A DNA stretch of 64,000 nt from NCBI GenBank assembly GCA_902769805.1, contig CACXQL010000002.1:105022-169021 (forward strand), in the 5' to 3' direction. The notes under the pieces were generated by a model. It made no database searches, had not been told where the DNA came from, and was given only the letters and a program-made list of their open reading frames with translations. The DNA is from an uncultured Prevotellaceae bacterium (GTDB lineage: Bacteria; Bacteroidota; Bacteroidia; Bacteroidales; Bacteroidaceae). Positions within the stretch are counted from its first letter, which is position 1. Every line of letters begins with the position of its first letter. Of the stretch, positions 33,943 to 44,671 are shown one piece after another. The translations under genes were made by a program, and so were the position numbers.

Positions 33943-33989
33943 GAAAGGAGTGTACTGACCAATCTGAAGATGAGTCAGTGCACCCTTTC
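33943..33989 (+). promoter_or_regulatory. Hairpin in the leader of the RNase E/G gene
   Basis: GAAAGG-A-GTGTACTGAC (33943-33959) pairs with GTCAGTGCACCCTTTC (33974-33989), a ~15 bp stem with one bulge and a wobble. No T-run follows, so it is not a classical terminator. It ends 23 bp before the RNase start codon and could be a cleavage or autoregulation site. Confidence 0.55.
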
Positions 33990-34012
33990 CGTTAAAACTA
34001 AACAAGTTAAGA

Positions 34013-35590
34013 ATGAATAGCGAAGTAATCATTGATGTCCAGCCGAAAGAAATATCCATCGCATTGCTCGAAGACAAGAACCTGGTAGAATACCAGAACG
34101 AGAAGCGCGAGGCATCTTTCTCTGTCGGTAACATCTATCTGGGCAAGGTGCGCAAGCTCATGCCTGGACTGAACGCATGCTTTGTGGATGTGGGATCGGA
34201 ACGTGATGCTTTCCTACACTATCTTGACTTAGGTACTCAATTCAGCTCTTACGAGAAATATCTCAAACAGGTACGCAGCGACATGAAACGGCTTTATCCC
34301 ATTGCGAAAGCCAGTCGCCTACCCGACCTGCCAAAGGAAGGAAGTGTACAGACAACCCTGAAACAAGGACAGGAGATTCTTGTGCAAGTGGTGAAGGAAC
34401 CTATCAACACCAAAGGACCGCGACTGACATGTGAACTAAGCTTTGCCGGACGTTTCATGGTGCTGATGCCTTTTCAGGACAAGGTCTCTGTTTCGTCAAA
34501 GATTAAGAAGAGCGAAGAACGCACACGCCTCAAACAACTGGTACAAAGTATCAAACCCAAGAATTTCGGTGTGATTGTCAGGACATCCGCAGAAGGCAAG
34601 CGAGTCGCTGAGCTTGATGCTGAACTGAAAGTCTTACTGAAACGCTGGGAAGACACCATTACGAAAGCACAAAAGGCAACATCCATTCCGCAACTGGCTT
34701 TCGAAGAGACAGGAAGAGCCGTCGCCATGTTACGCGACCTCTTCGACCCCACCTACGATGGCATCTATGTGAATGACAATGAGATCTTCCAGCAGGTAAA
34801 AGACTATGTTGGACTCATTGCCCCCGACAAGAAAGACATCGTGAAGCAATATACAGGTAATGTGCCTATCTTCGACAACTTCAATGTCACGAAACAACTC
34901 AAGTCTTCCTTTGGTCGGACTGTCAACTACAAACGCGGTGCCTACCTGATCATCCAACATACGGAGGCAATGCATGTCGTGGATGTCAACAGTGGTAACC
35001 GTACCCGTGCGGAGAATGGACAGGAAGCCAACGCGCTCGAAGTCAATCTCGGTGCAGCCGATGAACTGGCACGCCAGCTCCGCCTACGTGACATGGGAGG
35101 CATTATCGTCGTCGACTTCATTGACATGAATCTTGCAGAAGACCGTCAGATGCTTTATGAACGGATGTGTAAGAACATGCAGAAAGATCGTGCCCGCCAC
35201 AACATCCTGCCACTAAGCAAGTTCGGCTTGATGCAGATTACCCGTCAACGAGTACGTCCTGCTATGGATGTCAATGTGGAAGAGACTTGTCCAACCTGTT
35301 TCGGTAAGGGAAAGATTAAGTCTTCCATCCTGTTTACAGATCAGTTAGAGAGTAAGATTGACCGCCTCGTCAACAAAATCGGTGTAAAGAGCTTCTCGTT
35401 ACACGTACACCCCTACGTCGCCGCCTATATCAACCAAGGTGTCGTTTCACTGAAACGCCGCTGGCAGATGAAATACGGATGGGGACTGCGGATTGTACCT
35501 TCTCAGAAACTGGCATTCCTCCAGTACGAGTTCTACGACAAAGACCGCCAGTATATCGATATGCAGGAAGAAATAGAGACCAACGAATAA
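34013..35590 (+). CDS. rng: Ribonuclease E/G family endoribonuclease
   Basis: This 525-residue single-strand RNA endonuclease starts with an S1 domain (residues ~35-125, GNIYLGKVRKLMPGLNACFVDVGSERDAFLHYLDL). The catalytic region includes VVDVNSGNR and GGIIVVDFIDM, the two Asp that bind Mg, and CPTCFGKGK, the Zn-link that dimerises the enzyme. It lacks the long C-terminal scaffold of RNase E, so it is closer to RNase G in length. Confidence 0.93.
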   Translation: MNSEVIIDVQPKEISIALLEDKNLVEYQNEKREASFSVGNIYLGKVRKLMPGLNACFVDVGSERDAFLHYLDLGTQFSSYEKYLKQVRSDMKRLYPIAKASRLPDLPKEGSVQTTLKQGQEILVQVVKEPINTKGPRLTCELSFAGRFMVLMPFQDKVSVSSKIKKSEERTRLKQLVQSIKPKNFGVIVRTSAEGKRVAELDAELKVLLKRWEDTITKAQKATSIPQLAFEETGRAVAMLRDLFDPTYDGIYVNDNEIFQQVKDYVGLIAPDKKDIVKQYTGNVPIFDNFNVTKQLKSSFGRTVNYKRGAYLIIQHTEAMHVVDVNSGNRTRAENGQEANALEVNLGAADELARQLRLRDMGGIIVVDFIDMNLAEDRQMLYERMCKNMQKDRARHNILPLSKFGLMQITRQRVRPAMDVNVEETCPTCFGKGKIKSSILFTDQLESKIDRLVNKIGVKSFSLHVHPYVAAYINQGVVSLKRRWQMKYGWGLRIVPSQKLAFLQYEFYDKDRQYIDMQEEIETNE

Positions 35591-35600
35591 TCAGCAAGTC

Positions 35601-36779
35601 ATGACGATACTGAAAGTTTTATTCTGGATATGCCTATTCCTAGTGTTCTATACCTATATCGGATATGGAATCCTGTTATGGTTGTTAGTGTGTGTCAAAC
35701 GCATATTCAAGGGAAAGCCACAGAAGAAACAACTCCCTCCAGATGACGAACTGCCGGAAGTGACTTTGATGATTTGTGCCTATAACGAACAGGACATCGT
35801 GGACATCAAGATGGAGAACACACGACAGTTATCCTATCCCAAACTGCATGTAGTATGGGTAACTGACGGCTCCAATGACTCCACAAATGACTTGTTAGCT
35901 CGTTATCAGGAAGTGGAGGTCATCTATTCACCAGAGCGCCGTGGTAAGACTGCTGCCTTGAATCACGGACTCAGTTTGGTGAAAGACGAACTGATTGTAA
36001 TGACAGATGCCAACACGATGCTGAATCCAGAGGCTATCCATGAGATTGTACGCTGTTTCATGGATCCGCAGATAGCCTGTGTGTCAGGAGAGAAACGGGT
36101 AATGGCACGCCATGAGGGGCAGAGTGCTGCTGAGGGAGAAGGACTCTACTGGAAATATGAGAGTACCTTGAAGCGACTGGACAGTGAGTTCTATTCTGTC
36201 ATGGGTGCACCTGGTGAGCTGTGTGCCATCCGTCGCTCGCTCTACGAGCCGATGCCTGAGAATGCCTTGTTGGATGATTTTGTCATATCCTTGCGAATGG
36301 TTGACAGAGGTTATAAGATTGCCTATACCTCCGATGCCTATGCGATGGAATATGGGTCTGCCAACTTGACGGAGGAATCCAAGCGCAAGCGTCGTATCGC
36401 TGCAGGAGGATTGCAGAGCATCTGGTGGTTGAGAAAGATGATGAATCCCTTCCGCCAACCAGTCGTTGCCTTCCAATTCGTCTCCCATCGTGTACTCAGA
36501 TGGAGCATCACCCCTATTGCCCTTTTGCTGTTGATTCCCTTGAATGTGGTTTTGGTGCTCTTGAAAGGAGGGAACATATACACATGGATCTGGATATTAC
36601 AACTACTGTTCTATCTGGCAGCCTTCTTAGGCTGGTTTCTGGAGAAGAATGGCAAGAAGAACATGATTCTCTATGTGCCCTATTACTTCCTGTTCATGAA
36701 CCTAAACGTATTCCAAGGTTTTTCCTATTTGAGAAGCCACAGAAGCAGTGGAGCGTGGGAAAAAGCAAAAAGAGGATAA
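35601..36779 (+). CDS. Family 2 membrane glycosyltransferase
   Basis: This 392-residue protein has an N-terminal helix (~5-30), a GT-A domain with LMICAYNEQD (~55), VWVTDGSNDST (first Asp region) and VMTDANTML (DxD-like), and later LLDDFVISLRMVDRG. Three to four C-terminal helices follow. It resembles processive or polysaccharide-type GT2 enzymes; the usual QxxRW is replaced by a KRRIAAGGLQS stretch. The sugar and acceptor are unknown. Confidence 0.85.
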   Translation: MTILKVLFWICLFLVFYTYIGYGILLWLLVCVKRIFKGKPQKKQLPPDDELPEVTLMICAYNEQDIVDIKMENTRQLSYPKLHVVWVTDGSNDSTNDLLARYQEVEVIYSPERRGKTAALNHGLSLVKDELIVMTDANTMLNPEAIHEIVRCFMDPQIACVSGEKRVMARHEGQSAAEGEGLYWKYESTLKRLDSEFYSVMGAPGELCAIRRSLYEPMPENALLDDFVISLRMVDRGYKIAYTSDAYAMEYGSANLTEESKRKRRIAAGGLQSIWWLRKMMNPFRQPVVAFQFVSHRVLRWSITPIALLLLIPLNVVLVLLKGGNIYTWIWILQLLFYLAAFLGWFLEKNGKKNMILYVPYYFLFMNLNVFQGFSYLRSHRSSGAWEKAKRG

Positions 36780-36816
36780 AATTCCTTAATTTGTTCTTTA
36801 TTCCCCAGAAAAATTG

Positions 36817-36824
36817 TATCTTTG
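36817..36824 (+). promoter_or_regulatory. -7 box of the histidine kinase promoter
   Basis: TATCTTTG lies 30 bp before the ATG at 36855 and overlaps an apparent upstream TTG start, which is therefore not used. Confidence 0.65.
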
Positions 36825-36854
36825 CATTCTGATACAAAAGATTGGCTATACTAC

Positions 36855-38108
36855 ATGAATCAAGATGAACGTGAGTTACTTCTGCAGAAAATAGCAGAAG
36901 CCAATGCGAAAATAGATTTTGCAAACAAGCAGTTGTTTGCAGCAAAAAAGAAACTAGCAGAATACGAAGAGAAAGCTCAGAAAGCCGAGAAGGCGAGTAA
37001 GATGAAATCTCTCTTCCTTGCTAACATGAGCCATGAAATCCGCACCCCCCTTAACGCCATTGAAGGTTTCTCCAGAGTCATGTGCGAGACAGACTCTCAG
37101 GAAGAGCGAACCAAATACATGGAGATTATTGAAAGCAACAATGCCCGTCTACTGACACTTATCAATGAGATTCTCGACCTTTCAAGAGTTGAGTCTGGAG
37201 AGGTCACTATCAAGAAAAGCATGACGAACCTCAATGAACTCTGCAGTAACATTAGACAGACTTTCAAGTTCCGTTGCCCTGACACCGTGGAGATGATTTG
37301 GTCGAAGCCGAACATGACTGTCACATTGAATACGGATGCCAATCGTCTCATGCAGATATTCTCCAATCTTATCAGCAATGCCCTTAAACATACTTCCAAA
37401 GGCAGTATTACATACGGTTATCGAATGATAAATGACGGACAGGAAGTGGAGTTTTTTGTTTCCGACACTGGTTCTGGAATTACACCGGAAGACATGGAGC
37501 ATATCTTCAAGACATACGTTTCAAAGGATGCGGAGACAAAGCAGAACGGATATGGACTCGGACTTCCCCTCAGTAAGATTCTCGTGGAGAAACTGGGGGG
37601 TACCATCAGCGTATCTTCTACACTGGGCGAAGGGTCAACCTTCCGTTTCATTCTCCCGTTTGAAGGCACTATCGGTGGACTTACCAAGAACTCGCGTATC
37701 ACAACGAATTCCCGTACCATCCGTGTTAGCACACGTACTGACGTACAGAACGCCCCAGTAATATTAGTTGCCGAAGACGAAGACAACAACTACGAACTGG
37801 TCAAGGTGGTACTATCGAAACGTTACAGACTACTGCGTGCCCACAATGGTATTGAGGCCGTCACGATTAGTGAGGATGAGCATCCTGACCTGATACTGAT
37901 GGATATCCGCATGCCGGACATGAACGGTCTGGATGCCACACGTATCATTAAGGAGGTCAATCACGATGTGCCTGTCATCGCATTAAGCGCCTATGCCTTT
38001 GATGAGAACATCAAGGAAGCGAAGGAAGCAGGATGTGATGAATTCCTGGCGAAACCTTTCCGTGTGGAGGAGTTGCTTGATAAAATTCAGAAATACTTGA
38101 AACAATAA
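36855..38108 (+). CDS. Hybrid sensor histidine kinase with receiver domain
   Basis: This 417-residue cytoplasmic protein starts with a coiled-coil (residues ~1-50, ELLLQKIAEANAKIDFANKQLFAAKKK). The H-box FLANMSHEIRTPLNA has phospho-acceptor His60. The kinase domain has the N, G1 and G2 boxes (FSNLISNALKHTSKG, VSDTGSGI, GYGLGLPLS). A receiver domain runs from ~298 (VILVAEDEDNN) with phospho-Asp350 in LILMDIRMP and LAKPF. It has no membrane or sensor domain, so its input must come from another protein or from the coiled-coil. No DNA-binding partner is adjacent. Confidence 0.9.
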   Translation: MNQDERELLLQKIAEANAKIDFANKQLFAAKKKLAEYEEKAQKAEKASKMKSLFLANMSHEIRTPLNAIEGFSRVMCETDSQEERTKYMEIIESNNARLLTLINEILDLSRVESGEVTIKKSMTNLNELCSNIRQTFKFRCPDTVEMIWSKPNMTVTLNTDANRLMQIFSNLISNALKHTSKGSITYGYRMINDGQEVEFFVSDTGSGITPEDMEHIFKTYVSKDAETKQNGYGLGLPLSKILVEKLGGTISVSSTLGEGSTFRFILPFEGTIGGLTKNSRITTNSRTIRVSTRTDVQNAPVILVAEDEDNNYELVKVVLSKRYRLLRAHNGIEAVTISEDEHPDLILMDIRMPDMNGLDATRIIKEVNHDVPVIALSAYAFDENIKEAKEAGCDEFLAKPFRVEELLDKIQKYLKQ

Positions 38109-38113
38109 TTTCT

Positions 38114-39178
38114 ATGGGAAAACTTGCCGTTTATAAGTATGTATCCATGATGATACTCGTGGTACAGTTAATTGTTACCGCCTACACTTTCCTCGGATTA
38201 TTCGGAGGCGATGTCAGTCCTATTGGTAATTCGGCACGCGCAATGGTGGTTTACATTCTTCCCATTCTGATTGTCCTCAACCTGATATTACTTATCTATT
38301 GGCTGATACGGAAAAAGTGGCTGATGGCCATCATACCAGTATTGACCATTATCTGTTGTATTCCCTATATGGGTACGCTCGTTCAGTTCCGTTCCCTGGA
38401 CACCAAGGCAGACACTCAGAAAGGACTGAAGATTGCCACCTATAACGTTGCTCGGTTCAACAGAGAGACAACAGGATTCCTTGCACAGGATATTCTTGCG
38501 GAGATGAAACGGCAGAAAGTCGATATCTTCTGTATTCAGGAATACATGGAGACCATCAGTTCCGAGAAAAAGAACTCCGCGACATACAAAGAATATTTCC
38601 CCTACCTTGCCATGGCAGGCAGAGATGTTGTTATCTTCAGCAAATATCCTTTCAAGGGAAGCAAGTCTTTCCTCTTTGATGGTTCTGGTCAGGCTGGAAT
38701 GTGGGCTGACGTGGATGTGAATGGAAAGACCCTTCGTATCTTCAATGTCCATTTAGAGTCGACAGGTATCAACCCGACACTTGCAAGAGCTGGAAAACTT
38801 GAAGCACAGGGATATCATGTTGACGAGAACCGTTTCCTGAAAGCCATCTACGGTAACTACACCTTAGGAATGATGGCACGTACAGGACAGGCGAATATCC
38901 TAGCACAAGAAATCAGGTCGACAACTGTTCCGACGATTGTATGTGGTGACTTCAATGATGTACCCTACTCATATGTCTATAAGACCATGAAAGGAGATTT
39001 GGTCGACGGATTCAAAGAGTGTGGCAGCGGCGGTTGGATGGGAACCTACAGGGGAAAGAAGAATGTACGTATTGACTATATCTTCCATAGTGAGTCTCTA
39101 AAAGGCATCAACTACTATAAGGTTGACTTAACCTACTCCGACCACTATCCTGTGTTTATGAAGCTTGCATTAGAATAA
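38114..39178 (+). CDS. Endonuclease/exonuclease/phosphatase-fold membrane protein
   Basis: This 354-residue protein has three N-terminal hydrophobic segments (~12-100). The EEP domain follows with KIATYNVARFN, VDIFCIQEYM (catalytic Glu), FNVHLES, TIVCGDFNDVPYSYVY and TYSDHYPVF (final His). It probably cleaves phosphodiester or phosphate esters outside the membrane; the substrate is unknown. It follows the histidine kinase by 5 bp. Confidence 0.88.
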   Translation: MGKLAVYKYVSMMILVVQLIVTAYTFLGLFGGDVSPIGNSARAMVVYILPILIVLNLILLIYWLIRKKWLMAIIPVLTIICCIPYMGTLVQFRSLDTKADTQKGLKIATYNVARFNRETTGFLAQDILAEMKRQKVDIFCIQEYMETISSEKKNSATYKEYFPYLAMAGRDVVIFSKYPFKGSKSFLFDGSGQAGMWADVDVNGKTLRIFNVHLESTGINPTLARAGKLEAQGYHVDENRFLKAIYGNYTLGMMARTGQANILAQEIRSTTVPTIVCGDFNDVPYSYVYKTMKGDLVDGFKECGSGGWMGTYRGKKNVRIDYIFHSESLKGINYYKVDLTYSDHYPVFMKLALE

Positions 39179-39215
39179 ATAATTAATCCCAGCCAAGTGG
39201 CTGGGATTAATTATT
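39178..39215. terminator. Bidirectional intrinsic terminator
   Basis: A 17 bp perfect stem AATAATTAATCCCAGCC / GGCTGGGATTAATTATT around an AAGT loop lies between two convergent genes and is A/T-rich at both ends, so it can stop transcription from either side. Confidence 0.88.
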
Positions 39216-39678
39216 AAACGATCTTAAATCTTACTCTGAAAGAATGCTCGTGCTCTTCCCAGTTGGTGCCGAGCATCTCAAAACGTCCAATCTGGCTTGT
39301 TGAGCGTACGTGCTTTCCTATGCAGGGACAAACATCATAGTCTCCGATTCGTACCAAACGGATAGTCTCTGAGGCATCATCAGGGAGACGGTCAACAGAG
39401 ATTCCTTCCGGAAGGTTGTCACGAGTGACGAACTCAAAGGTCACTGGCAGATCTTCCTCTATCAACTCATTCATCCGTCTCTCTATCTCTCTCTCCTCTT
39501 GACGTGTGGGCTTATGGTCGATATAGAAACTCATCTTGCTCTTCTTTCGCTCGATGTGTGCATTATATGAACGCTCACAGCCAAACAGGCGTATCATCGT
39601 CTGGTTTAGAAGATGCTCTGCCGTATGGGCAGGAGGGAACTCCTCTTTGTTGTGTTCGTTCAATATATAGTCTTCCAT
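39214..39678 (-). CDS. AlaX-like tRNA-editing domain protein
   Basis: This 154-residue protein matches the second additional domain of alanyl/threonyl-tRNA synthetases, with zinc ligands in HTAEH (~18-22) and CIGKH (~118-122). Such free-standing AlaX-type proteins hydrolyse mischarged aminoacyl-tRNA. The reading frame touches the GH13 gene (stop-start overlap at 39678). Confidence 0.85.
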   Translation of the reverse strand: MEDYILNEHNKEEFPPAHTAEHLLNQTMIRLFGCERSYNAHIERKKSKMSFYIDHKPTRQEEREIERRMNELIEEDLPVTFEFVTRDNLPEGISVDRLPDDASETIRLVRIGDYDVCPCIGKHVRSTSQIGRFEMLGTNWEEHEHSFRVRFKIV

Positions 39679-41330
39679 TACACTTTCATTTTTAAGATAA
39701 CGGCTCCACGCGCATCCATTGAAAGACGAACAGAGTCATCACATTTGAGCATGATTTCCTCTTTATCCTTTGTCAACAAGTCAGTCGCCTCATACGTTCC
39801 TTCGTTTACTTTCAAGTAGTCGAAGGCATGAGCTGGGATATTGACATCTATCGCCACAGCATAGTCGTCAAAGTTGACTGCCACCAATAATAAGTCACGA
39901 CCAGCCTTCCGTAGGAATACATACTGGCGCTCCAACTGTCCATTCACATACATCAGGTCGAAGAAGACACCTTCACGGACAGCTTTCTCCTTTCGTGCCA
40001 TCTGCATTGTGCGTTTATGGATGTCAAAGAGCTGTTTCTCCTTGGTTGTCAGTTTCTTTGCGTCAGCACGACAGAGCGTATCAATGCTCCAATAGTCAAA
40101 GATGGTGGTACGACCGTCATTACCGCTGAAGCCTTCCTTGTCCATACCATACTCTCCATATTCCTCACCAGCATAGAGCATAAACGGATTCTGCTGCATC
40201 AACAGCGAGGCAATCATAGCAGGGACGCCCTTTATGGCATCCGCCGCAAAGAAGTCACTGGCTATACGCTGCTCGTCATGGTTCTCCAAGAAATAGAGCA
40301 TGTGGTCACGGATATCATCCGTCTGCTGCCAGGCTCCGCTAATCGCAGATGCAGGAGCATGATGACAGATAACACTACGCATCGTATCATACATTCCCAC
40401 TTTATCATACAGCCAGTCAAAGCCAGAGGCAATATAATGACGGTATTCCTGAGGGTTATACACCTCTCCGATAAACACGATGTCCTTATATTTCTTCTTG
40501 ACGATCGTCGTAGCATACGCCCAGAAGTCGGCAGGCACCATCTCTGCCATGTCGCATCGGAAGCCATCAATACCCTTGGATGCCCAGAATAACAAGATGT
40601 CCGTCATCTTCTTCCACGTATCGGGAATAGGTTCAAAGTGTCCGATACCGCCTGCATAGTAATCGACACCGTAGTTCAGCTTCACCGTCTCATACCAGTC
40701 ATTCTTACCTGGTGTGTTGTCGAAATGGTCGTTACCTGTCGCTTTAGCAGGTTCTTCAACATAAGGCTCATCCTCTCCATGATAGAGATCGAAGTATGGA
40801 GCGAAACGTTGACCAGGACAATAATAGAAATTATTGTTCACTGGGTCAAAACCGCAATTCGGATTATCGTCCTCGCCCAAATCCTTCACGCCTTGCGGCT
40901 TACAGATAGAGTGATACTGGCGCGCCACATGGTTAGGCACGAAGTCGATAATCATCTTCAAACCTGCCTCATGCGTACGCTCCACCAACTGCTCAAACTC
41001 CTGCATACGCTGATTGACATCTACTGCCAGATCAGGATCTATGTCGTAATAGTCGGTGATGGCATAGGGGGAGCCAGCCTTTCCTTTCACGACAGCAGCA
41101 TGCTGACGAGGAATACCATAAGCACTATAGTCTGTCGTCGTGGCATGGCGGATGATACCTGTATACCAGATATGACTCACGCCCATACCTGCGATTTCTT
41201 TCAATACTTTCTGAGAGAAATCAGCCATCTTACCACAGCCGTTCTCGGCAATCGTACCGTTCTCTATCCGAGACGTATTCCGATTGCCGTAAAGCCGTGT
41301 AAACACTTGGTATATAATTACCTTCTCCAT
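39678..41330 (-). CDS. GH13 alpha-amylase-family glycosidase
   Basis: This 550-residue enzyme starts at MEKVIIYQVFTRLYGN and has no signal peptide, so it is cytoplasmic. The (beta/alpha)8 motifs are visible: IIDFVPNHVAR (region I), GFRCDMAEMV with nucleophile Asp260, FIGEVYNP with acid/base Glu289, and FLENHDEQR with the third Asp at ~356. A C-terminal beta domain ends the protein. It probably degrades maltodextrins or glycogen; fine specificity cannot be read. Confidence 0.92.
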   Translation of the reverse strand: MEKVIIYQVFTRLYGNRNTSRIENGTIAENGCGKMADFSQKVLKEIAGMGVSHIWYTGIIRHATTTDYSAYGIPRQHAAVVKGKAGSPYAITDYYDIDPDLAVDVNQRMQEFEQLVERTHEAGLKMIIDFVPNHVARQYHSICKPQGVKDLGEDDNPNCGFDPVNNNFYYCPGQRFAPYFDLYHGEDEPYVEEPAKATGNDHFDNTPGKNDWYETVKLNYGVDYYAGGIGHFEPIPDTWKKMTDILLFWASKGIDGFRCDMAEMVPADFWAYATTIVKKKYKDIVFIGEVYNPQEYRHYIASGFDWLYDKVGMYDTMRSVICHHAPASAISGAWQQTDDIRDHMLYFLENHDEQRIASDFFAADAIKGVPAMIASLLMQQNPFMLYAGEEYGEYGMDKEGFSGNDGRTTIFDYWSIDTLCRADAKKLTTKEKQLFDIHKRTMQMARKEKAVREGVFFDLMYVNGQLERQYVFLRKAGRDLLLVAVNFDDYAVAIDVNIPAHAFDYLKVNEGTYEATDLLTKDKEEIMLKCDDSVRLSMDARGAVILKMKV

Positions 41331-41353
41331 CTTCCTCCTTTTATTCTTCATTC

Positions 41354-42244
41354 TTACTCTATTCCGTGTGCAGACACTTCTTTGTTGATCTTGGCAATCA
41401 TACCCTGCAAAGCCTTACCTGGTCCACACTCTGTGAAGTCGTCGGCACCATCGGCAATCATATTCTGTACAATCTGTGTCCAACGAACAGAACTTGTCAA
41501 CTGTGCGATAAGGTTGGCCTTAATCTCAGCGGCATCGGTGTGAGGCTTAGCATCCACATTCTGATAGACAGGGCATTTCGGAGTCTGGAACTCTGTCTTC
41601 TCGATAGCTGCCTGCAACTCATCCTTGGCAGGCTGCATCAGAGGAGAGTGGAACGCACCACCCACCTTCAACGGCAGGGCGCGCTTGGCACCGGCAGCTT
41701 TTAATTGCTCACAGGCCTCATTGATAGCGTCGATATCACCAGAGATTACCAACTGACCAGGATTATTATAGTTAGCAGGTACGCAGACACCCTTACCCAT
41801 CTTACTGACTGCTGCGCATACCTCTTCAACTTTCTCATCAGGCAGACCGATAATGGCAGCCATAGTAGAGGGCTGAGCCTCACAGGCTTTCTGCATTGCC
41901 ATAGCACGGGCATAAACAAGTTTCAGACCATCCTCAAAGCTCAAAGCACCAGCAGCTACCAACGCCGAGAACTCTCCGAGCGAATGACCTGCCGTCATCT
42001 CTGGCTGGAACTTATCACCCATGCAGATAGCAGAGATGACAGAATGCAGGAATACGGCAGGCTGCGTCACCTTCGTCTGCTTCAGGTCTTCATCGGTACC
42101 CTCAAACATGATGTCCGTGATACGATAGCCCAGAATATCGTTTGCCTTCTCAAAAAGTTCCTTTGCTGTAGGATTGTTGTCGTAGAGGTCCTTACCCATT
42201 CCTACGAACTGTGCTCCCTGTCCGGGAAATACAAATGCTTTCAT
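41354..42244 (-). CDS. fabD: Malonyl-CoA:ACP transacylase
   Basis: This 296-residue enzyme loads malonyl on acyl carrier protein for fatty-acid synthesis. It shows KAFVFPGQGAQFVGMGKDLY at the N-terminus, the nucleophile elbow GHSLGEFSAL at ~90, GAFHSPLM (catalytic His) and FTECGPGKALQGM. No other fab genes are near. Confidence 0.96.
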   Translation of the reverse strand: MKAFVFPGQGAQFVGMGKDLYDNNPTAKELFEKANDILGYRITDIMFEGTDEDLKQTKVTQPAVFLHSVISAICMGDKFQPEMTAGHSLGEFSALVAAGALSFEDGLKLVYARAMAMQKACEAQPSTMAAIIGLPDEKVEEVCAAVSKMGKGVCVPANYNNPGQLVISGDIDAINEACEQLKAAGAKRALPLKVGGAFHSPLMQPAKDELQAAIEKTEFQTPKCPVYQNVDAKPHTDAAEIKANLIAQLTSSVRWTQIVQNMIADGADDFTECGPGKALQGMIAKINKEVSAHGIE

Positions 42245-42288
42245 TGTCTTATACTATTATTTGTTATACTTATTTCTTTTTATGGGTG

Positions 42289-42319
42289 CAAAGGTAGTGC
42301 AAAATTTCGATTAAACGAA
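42289..42319 (-). promoter_or_regulatory. Promoter of fabD
   Basis: TACCTTTG (42289-42296, minus strand) with a TTCG box (42316-42319) 19 bp away. Confidence 0.65.
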
Positions 42320-42479
42320 AAGAATACAAATATATTTGAATTCTTGAGTGTGAGAAATTTATCCAAATGGAGCGAAATACCAAATTTATTTGAGTATTTC
42401 CGAAAAGCAGCCTATCTTCGAAACTTGTCTCAAAGGTACGCATAAGTGAGAAGAAAACCAAATTATATTTGAGTTTTCT
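42320..42479. repeat. Three hairpins with a shared CAAAT...ATTTGA core and differing complementary arms
   Basis: Copy 1 (42320-42345): AAGAAT arms with ATTCTT around CAAATATATTTG. Copy 2 (42374-42400): GAAATAC with GTATTTC around CAAAT-tt-ATTTGA. Copy 3 (42452-42479): AGAAAAC with GTTTTCT around CAAAT-tat-ATTTGA. The core is kept while the arms change together, so pairing, not sequence, appears to be under selection. No protein frame covers this stretch. Confidence 0.75.
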
Positions 42480-42528
42480 CAAACGTAAGGACTTTCGAGG
42501 GTAGTCAAAATAATGCAAAAATCCTGAC

Positions 42529-42565
42529 AAAGTGCCTCAAGTGTAGAGGCACTTTTCGTTTTTGT
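42529..42565 (+). terminator. Intrinsic terminator in the fabD/ABC-F gap
   Basis: AAAGTGCCTC (42529-42538) and GAGGCACTTT (42546-42555) around a 7 nt loop, then TCGTTTTTG. No annotated gene ends here on the plus strand, which hints at an unannotated transcript crossing the hairpin trio. Confidence 0.75.
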
Positions 42566-42664
42566 TTGCCGCTGGGCGCAAATATGCGAAAATAGATGCA
42601 TTATGGTAATGTACTTATTCTTAGGGAGTTATCCGTTTTAGAGTGGTAAAACATGAAGGATAGA

Positions 42665-42699
42665 GGGCAAAAACGGTTAAAAAAGTACCGTTTTTGCCC
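42665..42699. repeat. Perfect 13 bp inverted repeat
   Basis: GGGCAAAAACGGT (42665-42677) and ACCGTTTTTGCCC (42687-42699) around a 9 nt A-rich loop, directly before the 22 bp array. It could be a terminator or part of the same element, since two 22 bp units back from the array start lands exactly at 42665. Confidence 0.8.
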
Positions 42700-42708
42700 C
42701 TATTTTTC

Positions 42709-42796
42709 GAGTAGAAAGGTGGCACCTTTCGAGTAGTTTGCACGTACCAAATGGGTAGAAAGATGGCTTCAAACTACCCGTTAGGTACCGCCTAAC
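42709..42796. repeat. Degenerate 22-bp-period repeat array 3
   Basis: GAGTAG/GAGTAG/GGGTAG unit starts are at 42709, 42731 and 42753, exactly 22 bp apart. The first unit holds the perfect palindrome AAAGGTG-G-CACCTTT (42715-42729). GTAGTTTG (42733-42740) can pair with CAAACTAC (42770-42777). The array ends in GTTAGGTACCGCCTAAC (42780-42796) and CTCTTTTTTTGTCC, much like the end of array 1. Confidence 0.72.
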
Positions 42797-42843
42797 TCTT
42801 TTTTTGTCCAAAATAAGCGAGTTGGAACCTCAAAATTTTCTAG

Positions 42844-44628
<1,785 letters not shown>

Positions 44629-44671
44629 TATGGCACGGAATTTGCAGTAAAAACCAAAAATAAGATAAACT

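Noticed and set aside
36822-36854. Upstream start of the histidine kinase
   Set aside because: The TTG lies in the TATCTTTG promoter box; the ATG at 36855 is preferred.
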